Below are positions 1-5,483 of a DNA stretch of 5,483 nucleotides, piece by piece (the stretch's first letter is position 1; every line of letters starts with the position of its first letter). A program made the position numbers and the translations under genes. Under the pieces are notes generated by a model, which was given only the letters and a program-made list of their open reading frames with translations, did not search any database and was not told the DNA's origin. Origin of the DNA: an uncultured Terrimonas sp. (lineage in GTDB: Bacteria > Bacteroidota > Bacteroidia > Chitinophagales > Chitinophagaceae); NCBI GenBank assembly GCA_946886925.1, contig CAMPJQ010000222.1, positions 1-5,483 on the forward strand, read 5' to 3'.

Positions 1-530
1 ACCCCATCATTAAAAAGTGATTCGCCGGCTATTTTTGTTTCTAATGATTTAGGAACTTTTGCCTGCTTTAAAATGCCCAGCACAGCAATGGGATCTGTAG
101 GTGAAATTAATGCGCCAAATAACAGGCAATATATAAAAGGAATGTTTTCGTGCAAAAGCGGTGCTACATTATACAAAATAACTGCTACTACAAAAGTGGA
201 AATAATAACACTTACTGTAGAAAAGACGAATATGGGCAGGCGCTGTTCCTTGAGGTCGGAAAAATTTACGTGTATTGCGCCGGCGAAAAGAAGAAAGTTA
301 AGCATGGCGCCCATTAATACTTCCGTAAAATCAAATTCCGAAATCAGGTTAAAAAAACTAAGCGTTGTTTTAGGAAAAATACTTGGACCGGCAATCCTGA
401 TGAAGAGAGAAACGAAAATGGCAATGAGCATGATGCCAATGGTAGAAGGTAATTTTAATATCCTGAGGTTCAGATAAGCAAAGAAGGAAGCTAATACAAT
501 TAAAACCGAAAACGAATAATAAAGTTCCAA
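1..530 (-). CDS. Na+/H+ antiporter, CPA1 (NhaP-like) family, N-terminal part
   Basis: This is an inner-membrane cation/proton antiporter that probably exchanges Na+ (or K+) for H+. The window holds only the first ~177 residues; the gene continues past position 1. Reading the minus strand from 530 gives an uninterrupted hydrophobic protein with likely membrane segments near residues 6-20, 30-47, 71-88, 100-119 and 131-153. Two family motifs are visible: SPTDPIAV (residues 143-150, with T145-D146) and GESLFNDG (169-176). The N174-D175 pair is the 'ND' signature of electroneutral CPA1 exchangers; electrogenic CPA2 members usually have DD. The frame has no ATG before residue 34, and starting there would delete the first membrane helix. 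I therefore chose TTG at 530; TTG at 557 is the in-frame alternative. A TAnnTTTG box ends 24 nt before 530, which supports 530 and suggests a transcript of its own. Family assignment is firm; ion specificity and exact start are not. Confidence 0.85.
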   Translation of the reverse strand, partial: MELYYSFSVLIVLASFFAYLNLRILKLPSTIGIMLIAIFVSLFIRIAGPSIFPKTTLSFFNLISEFDFTEVLMGAMLNFLLFAGAIHVNFSDLKEQRLPIFVFSTVSVIISTFVVAVILYNVAPLLHENIPFIYCLLFGALISPTDPIAVLGILKQAKVPKSLETKIAGESLFNDG

Positions 531-554
531 CCGGTATTGATTTAAAATTTTAGG

Positions 555-562
555 CAAATTTA
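555..562 (-). promoter_or_regulatory. Candidate -7 promoter box for the antiporter
   Basis: On the minus strand this reads TAAATTTG followed by CC, matching the Bacteroidota -7 consensus TAnnTTTG. It ends 24 nt before the proposed TTG start at 530. No good TTTG -33 element sits 19-21 nt upstream. The same TAnnTTTGCC string precedes lpxC-fabZ and lpxA. The call rests on motif and position only; such an 8-mer also occurs by chance in AT-rich DNA. Confidence 0.4.
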
Positions 563-677
563 AAAAAAATCAAGTTTCGATACGGGCAGGATCTATGCAT
601 GATTGTGAAGGCAAAACTTTTCCGCAGCGATAGCGGCGGTGCAGAGTCTGTGAAAATATATCAGCGATTATTTTTTG

Positions 678-704
678 GCATCGCAGTTTATCCGTGTTCG
701 ATGC
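678..704. repeat. Inverted repeat downstream of ABC ATPase gene
   Basis: GCATCG (678-683) and CGATGC (699-704) form a perfect 6-bp inverted repeat around a 15-nt loop, starting 10 nt after the stop codon of the ABC gene. In the minus-strand transcript the hairpin is followed by an A-rich run rather than U residues, so it lacks the tail of an intrinsic terminator. It could stabilise the mRNA 3' end or be chance. Confidence 0.4.
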
Positions 705-713
705 GTTGAAACT

Positions 714-1349
714 TTATTTGTAATTATTGATATTTAACTGTTCGTTGCAGAAAGTATACTCCATTTCATCATTGCTGCTTACGATGATCAGGCGGTTTTT
801 GCAATATGTGGTAACCAACTGCTGGTACAGTGCAATGCCTTCAGCATCTAAGTTCGTACAAGGCTCATCTAACAATAAAACAGGAGTGTCTGAAAAAACA
901 GATTGTGCCAGCTTTACTCTTTGCTTCATACCACTGCTGAAATACCTTATCTGTTTGTGGGTAGCTTTTTCCAGTCCGGTTAATGCAATAATATCAGGAA
1001 TGGAAAAAGATGCCAATAGTGGTTTAAACTGTTGATGAAAATGAAGGAACTCGTGCAGGGTCATTTCTTCTATAAGTTCCAGGTAAGGAGCGGCGATGGA
1101 CAGGTGCAGGTAAATATTTTCGGGGTTCAGTGGGTTGCCGGTTTGCGGTTGACTGCTTTTTGCGAGGTATTCAACTTTTCCTTCACTTGGGGAAAGCGCT
1201 CCTGCTATTACCTGCAGGAGTGTGGATTTCCCGGATCCGTTAGGTCCGGTAATGGCATAAGCCATGCCTGCTGAGAATTGAAAGTTAAGATGCCGGAATA
1301 TCCAATCCCTGTTAAACCTCTTGCCTGTATTAATCAACGATATCGTCAT
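714..1349 (-). CDS. ABC transporter ATP-binding protein, stand-alone ATPase
   Basis: This is a 211-residue protein consisting of one ABC nucleotide-binding domain and nothing else; no membrane segments are present. Visible motifs are Walker A GPNGSGKST (35-43), signature FSSGMKQR (137-144), Walker B VLLLDEP (157-163, with catalytic E162) and D-loop NLD (166-168). Two positions are unusual. The Q-loop region reads SIAAPYLEL (84-92) with no Gln, and the switch-His position in IVSSND (189-194) is N193. The closest general resemblance is to the CcmA-like/ABC-2 exporter ATPase group, but there is no permease gene in the window, so substrate and partner are unknown. The ATG at 1349 lies inside the 3' end of lpxA (20-bp overlap), which suggests co-transcription and translational coupling. 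A link to envelope biogenesis follows only from that position. ATPase fold certain; function unassigned. Confidence 0.92.
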   Translation of the reverse strand: MTISLINTGKRFNRDWIFRHLNFQFSAGMAYAITGPNGSGKSTLLQVIAGALSPSEGKVEYLAKSSQPQTGNPLNPENIYLHLSIAAPYLELIEEMTLHEFLHFHQQFKPLLASFSIPDIIALTGLEKATHKQIRYFSSGMKQRVKLAQSVFSDTPVLLLDEPCTNLDAEGIALYQQLVTTYCKNRLIIVSSNDEMEYTFCNEQLNINNYK

Positions 1350-2136
1350 CCACGCTGTTTTTAGTGTAGCGTTTAATGATGCCTCTTCCGCTTTCGCGGA
1401 TAAAAGTTACGATCTCATCTCTTTCATCCGTGGCCTGGAATTCTTCTTCCAGAATTTCCACTGCCTGGGAGGTGTTTAAGCCTTTATTATAAATGGTTCT
1501 GTAAATATCCAGTATATGGTTGATCTTATCTATCGTAAAGCCCCGGCGTTTAAGGCCGATAGAATTTACGCCGGCATAGCTAAGAGGCTGGCGTGCGGCT
1601 TTAATATAGGGTGGTACATCTTTGCCCACTAATGAGCCACCACCTACATAGGAGTGGGCGCCAATTTTTACAAACTGGTGCACAGCGCACATACCACCAA
1701 GTATAGACCAGTCGCCCATTACCACATGTCCTGCCATTTGTGTGTTATTGGTAATAATGCAGTTATTGCCAACGGAGCAGTCGTGGGCTATATGACTATA
1801 GGCCTGTATGAGACAATTATCGCCTACCGTAGTTTTTCCTCTTTCTTTGGTGCCGCGGTTAATGGTAACAAATTCGCGAATGGTAGTATTGTTGCCAACT
1901 TCAACAATAGAATATTCTCCTTCAAATTTCAGATCCTGCGGAATAGCGGAAATAACCGCTCCCGGAAAGATGCGGCAATTTTTACCAATTCTTGCACCTT
2001 CCATAATCGTTACGTTGCTTCCGATCCAGGTGCCTTCTCCTACTTCTACATTATGGTGAATTACAGTGAAAGGATCAACTTTTACATTAGTGGCCAGTTT
2101 GGCGTTGGGGTGAATATATGTATGGGGATGAATCAT
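1330..2136 (-). CDS. lpxA: Acyl-ACP--UDP-N-acetylglucosamine O-acyltransferase LpxA
   Basis: LpxA catalyses the first step of lipid A synthesis in the cytoplasm, moving a 3-hydroxyacyl chain from ACP to the 3-OH of UDP-GlcNAc. From ATG at 2136 the protein has 268 residues (E. coli 262). Residues ~1-185 are hexapeptide repeats forming a left-handed beta-helix, and ~186-268 are the C-terminal helical domain beginning around the GLKRRGF motif (194-200). The HIAHDC motif (115-120) carries H118, equivalent to E. coli catalytic H125. H137 and H153 match the conserved H144 and H160. G166 aligns with E. coli G173, the acyl-chain ruler position, which by analogy favours a long acyl donor. The frame extends to a TTG at 2190, but that codon lies in the T-tract of the terminator-like hairpin, and homologues begin at MIHP, so 2136 is preferred. 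The leader is A-rich with no Shine-Dalgarno. The stop overlaps the ABC gene start. Confidence 0.97.
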   Translation of the reverse strand: MIHPHTYIHPNAKLATNVKVDPFTVIHHNVEVGEGTWIGSNVTIMEGARIGKNCRIFPGAVISAIPQDLKFEGEYSIVEVGNNTTIREFVTINRGTKERGKTTVGDNCLIQAYSHIAHDCSVGNNCIITNNTQMAGHVVMGDWSILGGMCAVHQFVKIGAHSYVGGGSLVGKDVPPYIKAARQPLSYAGVNSIGLKRRGFTIDKINHILDIYRTIYNKGLNTSQAVEILEEEFQATDERDEIVTFIRESGRGIIKRYTKNSVDDDIVD

Positions 2137-2188
2137 TGATGATTGTTTCTTATGTGGAATCCTGGCAAACAGTATTTCATGTATATAC

Positions 2189-2213
2189 AAAAAATGTCAG
2201 GTGGTTTCCTGAC
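2189..2213 (-). terminator. Intrinsic-terminator-like hairpin between lpxC-fabZ and lpxA
   Basis: In the minus-strand transcript GTCAGG (2213-2208), a 6-nt loop AAACCA, and CCTGAC (2201-2196) form a perfect 6-bp stem, followed by A and then six U residues (2194-2189). It begins 35 nt after the lpxC-fabZ stop codon and ends 52 nt before the lpxA ATG. The form is that of a Rho-independent terminator, though the stem is short, so partial read-through is plausible. Confidence 0.6.
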
Positions 2214-2218
2214 GAGGG

Positions 2219-2226
2219 CAAAAGTA
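2219..2226 (-). promoter_or_regulatory. Candidate -7 promoter box upstream of lpxA
   Basis: On the minus strand this reads TACTTTTG followed by CCC, matching the Bacteroidota -7 consensus TAnnTTTG. The -33 region is weak: ACTG instead of TTTG at suitable spacing. A transcript starting about 7 nt downstream would begin at or just inside the terminator-like hairpin (2213-2189), giving an lpxA leader of roughly 75 nt. Motif-based only. Confidence 0.35.
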
Positions 2227-2248
2227 AGGAAAAGATAATATTCATCAG

Positions 2249-3652
2249 TTACCGCTTCACTAATTGTGCCATCAGCGTGGCTTCAGTTGCAATTTTATTC
2301 CCAACATATACCGTTCCCTGCATCTCACACATTCCCCTGCGAATGGGGGCATTGAGCTCCATTTTCAATATCATGGTATCTCCCGGAACCACTTTTTGGC
2401 GGAAGCGGGCATTGTCCATTTTAACAAAATAAGTATCATATTCACCAGGAGGCAGGGCATTAATGGCTAATATGCCACCGGTTTGCGCCAGGGCTTCTAT
2501 CTGTAACACGCCAGGCATAATAGGGTTACCGGGAAAATGTCCAACAAAAAAGGGCTCATTAAAGGTTACGTTCTTGATACCTACAATTCTTGTGTCGGTA
2601 AGCTCAATAATTTTATCAACCAGCAAAAAAGGATAGCGGTGAGGGAGTGTTTTTTCAATTTGCTGGGTTGTGTATACAGGAGTCTGGTTAGGATCATATA
2701 TGGGTACGTCAAGCATTTGCTTGTTTACTTTAATATGCTGTTTTATCTTTTTGGCAAAACTAACGTTTGAAGAATGTCCCGGGCGGTTTGCAATAATATG
2801 CGCTTTAACAGGTGTGCCAATAAGTGCCAGGTCGCCAATAATATCCAATAACTTATGGCGGGCCGGTTCATTGGGGAACCGGAGTTCAAGATTATTAAGA
2901 TATCCGCCGCTTTTTACCTCCATTTTATTTCTGCCAAAGGCTTTGCCGAGGCGTTCCATTTCGGCTTCGCTTACCGGTTTATCTACTATTACAATGGCGT
3001 TGTTAATATCGCCACCTTTTATAAGATTATTCTCCAGCAGCATTTCCAGCTCGTGTAAAAAACAAAAAGTGCGGCAGGGAGCAATCTCCGATTTAAAATT
3101 TTTCAGGTGTTTTAAGCCCGCGTGCTGCGTTCCCAAAACGGGGCTGTTAAAATCAATAAGTGTTGTTATCTGGTATTCTATCGCCGGCATTGCCACCATT
3201 TCTACCCTTTTCTCATCATCATAATACGCAATATTGCTGTCAATGGTATACCACAGTTTTGCCGCTTCCTGCTCCACTACTTCTGCTTCTTCAATAATTT
3301 CTACAAACGGAGCCGAACTGCCGTCAATAATTGGTATTTCAGGACCGTTTAATTCAACAAGACAATTATCAACACCCATGCCTACCAATGCAGCCAGTAT
3401 ATGCTCAACAGTACTTACTTTAACGCCTTTATCTTCGAGTGTTGTTCCGCGTGAAGTGTCTGTAACCAGGTCGCAATCCGCCTTAACAATGGGTTGCCCT
3501 GCAAGATCAATGCGTTGAAACTGAATCCCAAAACCTGCATTAGCGGGGTTTAATATCATATCCACTTTAATACCTGTGTGTAAACCCGTTCCGGAAATAC
3601 TTACTGCCGATTTAAGCGTGTGCTGTTTATCGGGATTGAAGTTTGCGTTCAT
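2249..3652 (-). CDS. lpxC-fabZ: Bifunctional LpxC deacetylase / FabZ 3-hydroxyacyl-ACP dehydratase
   Basis: This 467-residue fusion joins two enzymes. LpxC (~1-305) is the Zn-dependent UDP-3-O-acyl-GlcNAc deacetylase, the committed step of lipid A synthesis. FabZ (~325-467) dehydrates 3-hydroxyacyl-ACP in fatty-acid elongation. LpxC residues visible: E83-H84 in STVEHILAAL (general base and zinc ligand, E. coli E78/H79), H266 and D270 in HKLLDIIGD (zinc ligands, E. coli H238/D242), and H293 in RPGHSSN (E. coli H265). FabZ residues visible: LPHRYPFLLVD (336-346), and GHFPGNPIMPG (371-381) containing catalytic H372, with the acidic partner E386 in QIEALAQ. Both active sites look intact. This fusion is a known Bacteroidota arrangement. 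LpxC and FabZ draw on the same 3-hydroxyacyl-ACP pool, so the fusion fixes their ratio (inference). ATG at 3652 follows an A-rich leader without Shine-Dalgarno. A promoter-like box lies 20 nt upstream, and a terminator-like hairpin follows the stop. Confidence 0.98.
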   Translation of the reverse strand: MNANFNPDKQHTLKSAVSISGTGLHTGIKVDMILNPANAGFGIQFQRIDLAGQPIVKADCDLVTDTSRGTTLEDKGVKVSTVEHILAALVGMGVDNCLVELNGPEIPIIDGSSAPFVEIIEEAEVVEQEAAKLWYTIDSNIAYYDDEKRVEMVAMPAIEYQITTLIDFNSPVLGTQHAGLKHLKNFKSEIAPCRTFCFLHELEMLLENNLIKGGDINNAIVIVDKPVSEAEMERLGKAFGRNKMEVKSGGYLNNLELRFPNEPARHKLLDIIGDLALIGTPVKAHIIANRPGHSSNVSFAKKIKQHIKVNKQMLDVPIYDPNQTPVYTTQQIEKTLPHRYPFLLVDKIIELTDTRIVGIKNVTFNEPFFVGHFPGNPIMPGVLQIEALAQTGGILAINALPPGEYDTYFVKMDNARFRQKVVPGDTMILKMELNAPIRRGMCEMQGTVYVGNKIATEATLMAQLVKR

Positions 3653-3672
3653 TATTCGTTTTTGTTATCGGG

Positions 3673-3680
3673 CAAAGATA
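3673..3680 (-). promoter_or_regulatory. Candidate -7 promoter box for lpxC-fabZ
   Basis: On the minus strand this reads TATCTTTG followed by CCC, matching the Bacteroidota -7 consensus TAnnTTTG. It ends 20 nt before the lpxC-fabZ ATG, within the 77-bp gap after lpxD. The expected TTTG at -33 is poorly kept (ACTTA-like sequence at that spacing). It would allow lpxC-fabZ expression independent of the upstream HD-lpxD unit. Motif and position only. Confidence 0.45.
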
Positions 3681-3729
3681 GGGATGAACGTCCGATAGTA
3701 AGTTATTCTGCCCCGCATATAGGAAGATA

Positions 3730-4776
3730 TTATACTTTTTCAGCGAGTAGTTGTTTAATCAGTGTCTCCAGTTCCTGGATTCTTTTTTCAAAATCCGGCA
3801 ACTTACGGGAAATGGCCTGGCTGCGCAATGTGCTGGTATAATCATGGGCCGGAGATCCGGTTACGGCTGCTTTAGGTTGCTTGATGGATTTGCTTACGCC
3901 GCTTTGCGCATTTATCCTGGCGCCATCAGCTATGGTTATATGCCCTACAATGCCCGCCTGCCCTCCAATCATAACGTTATTTCCTATTTTGGTACTCCCG
4001 CTTACTCCTGCCTGTGCGGCAATTACAGTGTTACGCCCTACTTCCACATTATGGGCCACCTGGATCAGGTTGTCTAATTTTGCGCCTGCCCTTATAATGG
4101 TAGAACCGATGGTAGCACGATCTATAGTGGCATTGGCGCCCACTTCCACATTGTCTTCTATTTCTACATTTCCAATTTGCGGAACTTTTTTAAAACTTCC
4201 GTCTGCCTGGGGAGCAAAACCAAAGCCATCGCTGCCAACAACGGTGCCGGCATGAAGAATAACCTTCTTTCCTATTCTGCAATGATGGTATACAGTTACG
4301 GAAGGATGAATAACCGAATGATCGCCAATTTTAACATTATCACCAATAAAGCTGTGTGGATATATCTTAACATCATTTCCTATTTCAGCATTTTCTCCTA
4401 TATAAGCGAAAGCTCCAATAAAAACATTTGTTCCTGTTTTGGCCGTAGAAGCAATATAAGAAGGTTGTTGAATACCCGTTAACTGCTGCGACATCATTTC
4501 CTGGTATTTGGTCAGCAAAGTAGCAAAAGCGCTATAGGCATCAGGAACCCTTATCAGTGTTCCGCTTACCTTTCCTTTGAGTTCCAGCGATTCATTAATA
4601 ATAATTACCGAGGCCTGGGTAGCATACAGGTAATCTTCATATTTGGGATTGGCAAGAAAAGCCAACTGACCTTCTTTTGCCTCTTCAATTTTGCTGAATG
4701 AGCTTACCCCTGCATCGGCATTGCCTTCAATTTTACCGTTAATCAGCATAGCTATTTGAGCGGCAGTGAACGTCAT
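3730..4776 (-). CDS. lpxD: UDP-3-O-(3-hydroxyacyl)glucosamine N-acyltransferase LpxD
   Basis: LpxD catalyses the third step of lipid A synthesis, N-acylating the deacetylated product of LpxC with a 3-hydroxyacyl chain from ACP. The protein has 348 residues (E. coli 341). Residues ~1-100 form the uridine-binding N-terminal domain (SKIEEAKEGQLAFLANPKY, 28-46). Residues ~105-305 are hexapeptide repeats of a left-handed beta-helix. The conserved GSDGFGFA (181-188) and NLIQVAHNV (236-244) are present; H242 corresponds to E. coli catalytic H239. The C-terminal ~25 residues (FEKRIQELETLIKQLLAEK) look like an amphipathic helix or coiled coil, as in family trimers. The start at 4776 is 6 bp after the HD gene stop, so the two are almost certainly co-transcribed. 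LpxA and LpxD are related folds; the N-terminal domain and the DGFGF motif identify this one as LpxD. Confidence 0.97.
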   Translation of the reverse strand: MTFTAAQIAMLINGKIEGNADAGVSSFSKIEEAKEGQLAFLANPKYEDYLYATQASVIIINESLELKGKVSGTLIRVPDAYSAFATLLTKYQEMMSQQLTGIQQPSYIASTAKTGTNVFIGAFAYIGENAEIGNDVKIYPHSFIGDNVKIGDHSVIHPSVTVYHHCRIGKKVILHAGTVVGSDGFGFAPQADGSFKKVPQIGNVEIEDNVEVGANATIDRATIGSTIIRAGAKLDNLIQVAHNVEVGRNTVIAAQAGVSGSTKIGNNVMIGGQAGIVGHITIADGARINAQSGVSKSIKQPKAAVTGSPAHDYTSTLRSQAISRKLPDFEKRIQELETLIKQLLAEKV

Positions 4777-4782
4777 AAAAGA

Positions 4783-5483
4783 TTATTTGAGATAACAAAT
4801 GTAAAATTTTTTCACCGCCCCGGAAAGGTTATGTTGTATCAGGGCGTTGTCTACCTGGGATATATCTTTAACACTGCCGTCTTTGAAAAGGATGTTGATC
4901 TTTTCATTATAGGGATTGTACGTACTGTTTATGGCTTCTCCTGTAAATACAAGATAAGAAGCATCTTTCTCATTGATGTTAAGCCGTTCCATTATGTTTT
5001 TTTTCTGTTTGTTCACTTCTTCCCGGGGTATAGGAATGCTTTGCAGTTTTACTTTAAGCAAATTCCGGTTCATAACGCCATTGCATAACAGGGAAAGTAT
5101 TTTATCGGGATGGTGGCACCAGCTTTTTATAGCCGCTACAATATCTGTATCATCTAATTGGCAAAACTGATCAGGATGCAGGGCTATGGTTCCTTTGTAT
5201 TGATTTAACAAAAATGATTTCAATATACTTTCCGGCAAACTCGCGGTATTTTCCATCCCCGTTTCCCTGGCTCTTTCCAGAATCTTAACAAGTGTCATTT
5301 CTGCTGCCAGTACAGTTTTATGCAAATACACCTGCCAGTACATAAGCCTTCGTGCCACTAAAAATTTTTCAATGGAATAGATTGCCTTTTCTTCCACCAT
5401 TAATTCACCGTTGTGTACGGTAAGCATTTTTATGATCCGGTCGTATCCGATAACGCCTTCGCTTACGCCGGTAAAAAAACTAT
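4783..5483 (-). CDS. HD-superfamily phosphohydrolase (SAMHD1-like, COG1078 type), C-terminal part
   Basis: The gene runs off the right edge of the window; about 232 C-terminal residues are visible from the first whole codon at 5481. An internal ATG at 5427 is not the start, because the frame stays open upstream to the edge. The recognisable block is VEEKAIYSIEKFLVARRLMY followed by WQVYLHKTVLAAE, typical of the Bacteroidota HD-domain family related to dNTP triphosphohydrolases (dGTPase/SAMHD1 type). The HD metal-binding residues would lie in the missing N-terminal part, so catalysis cannot be judged here. The substrate is not established for this subgroup; dNTP or another phosphoester is possible. 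Placement 6 bp before lpxD indicates a shared transcript, although a mechanistic tie to lipid A synthesis is not evident. Family assignment is by sequence pattern recognition. Confidence 0.85.
   Translation of the reverse strand, partial: SFFTGVSEGVIGYDRIIKMLTVHNGELMVEEKAIYSIEKFLVARRLMYWQVYLHKTVLAAEMTLVKILERARETGMENTASLPESILKSFLLNQYKGTIALHPDQFCQLDDTDIVAAIKSWCHHPDKILSLLCNGVMNRNLLKVKLQSIPIPREEVNKQKKNIMERLNINEKDASYLVFTGEAINSTYNPYNEKINILFKDGSVKDISQVDNALIQHNLSGAVKKFYICYLK

Larger units (their letters stand above)
531..713. other. Intergenic stretch between ABC ATPase gene and antiporter gene
   Basis: This 183-bp gap contains no convincing gene. It holds the antiporter promoter box, a GC-richer patch near 621-645 (CCGC at 622-625 and GCGG at 633-636 could form a weak 4-bp stem), an A8 tract at 562-569, and an inverted repeat at 678-704. 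A 36-codon plus-strand frame starts with ATG at 599 and stops with TGA at 707-709. It resembles no protein I recognise, and its frame is open back to 554 without another ATG. No classical terminator for the ABC gene is visible. The stretch could be an interspersed intergenic repeat or the remnant of a small element; this is a suspicion only. Confidence 0.5.

Noticed and set aside
73..477. 134-codon open frame on the plus strand
   Set aside because: It is the antisense shadow of the antiporter gene; the minus-strand reading gives recognisable CPA1 motifs and the plus-strand product looks like no protein family.
678..704. Inverted repeat as an intrinsic terminator of the ABC gene
   Set aside because: On the gene strand the stem is followed by an A-rich rather than a T-rich run, and the loop is long (15 nt).
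599..709. 36-codon plus-strand small protein in the intergenic stretch
   Set aside because: No recognisable family, no clear ribosome binding site or promoter, and it is opposite in direction to all neighbours; kept only as a remark under the intergenic entry.
701..713. 13-bp string ATGCGTTGAAACT also present at 3510-3522 inside lpxC
   Set aside because: The second copy encodes conserved-looking LpxC residues and there is no flanking similarity, so a chance match is the simplest explanation.
1654..2139. 161-codon plus-strand frame opposite lpxA
   Set aside because: Antisense shadow of the hexapeptide-repeat coding region; the product has no recognisable domain.
2137..2190. 18-residue N-terminal extension of LpxA starting from TTG at 2190
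   Set aside because: The extension would begin within the T-tract of the terminator-like hairpin, and its residues do not resemble LpxA; the ATG at 2136 matches the usual family N-terminus.
2670..3224. 184-codon plus-strand frame opposite lpxC-fabZ
   Set aside because: Antisense shadow of a conserved enzyme gene. Its Ser/Leu/Ile-rich product is what reverse reading of this gene gives.
1330..4776. Periodic short repeats in lpxA and lpxD as possible DNA repeats or a CRISPR array
   Set aside because: The periodicity is at protein level (hexapeptide [LIV]-G-x-x motifs of beta-helix enzymes); there are no identical DNA repeats with uniform spacers.

Overview
The window looks like a chromosomal segment from a Bacteroidota bacterium, most likely of the Chitinophagaceae or a nearby family. 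The evidence is the LpxC-FabZ fusion, the protein sequence style, A-rich leaders without Shine-Dalgarno sequences, moderate GC, and start-proximal boxes matching the Bacteroidota -7 promoter motif TAnnTTTG. The family-level placement is inference. All six genes lie on the minus strand, so they read from high to low coordinates.

In transcription order the layout is: the C-terminal part of an HD-superfamily phosphohydrolase (5483-4783, cut by the window edge); lpxD (4776-3730), 6 bp downstream; a 77-bp gap with a candidate promoter; the lpxC-fabZ fusion (3652-2249); a 112-bp gap holding a candidate promoter and an intrinsic-terminator-like hairpin; lpxA (2136-1330); a stand-alone ABC ATPase (1349-714) overlapping the end of lpxA by 20 bp; a 183-bp intergenic stretch with an inverted repeat and a candidate promoter; and the N-terminal part of a CPA1-type Na+/H+ antiporter (530-1, cut by the window edge).

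The core is the early, cytoplasmic part of lipid A (Raetz pathway) synthesis. LpxA adds a 3-hydroxyacyl chain to UDP-GlcNAc, LpxC deacetylates the product at the 2-amino group, and LpxD adds the second 3-hydroxyacyl chain. FabZ dehydrates the same 3-hydroxyacyl-ACP pool, so fusing it to LpxC places the fatty-acid/lipid A branch point on one polypeptide. All catalytic residues I could place are present. The ABC ATPase is translationally linked to lpxA but its role is unknown, and it lacks the usual Q-loop Gln and switch His. The antiporter looks like a separate unit.

I found no mobile element, CRISPR array, tRNA/rRNA or defence system. The region is mostly conserved housekeeping. The points worth a second look are the regulatory junctions, the unusual ATPase, and the intergenic stretch before the antiporter.
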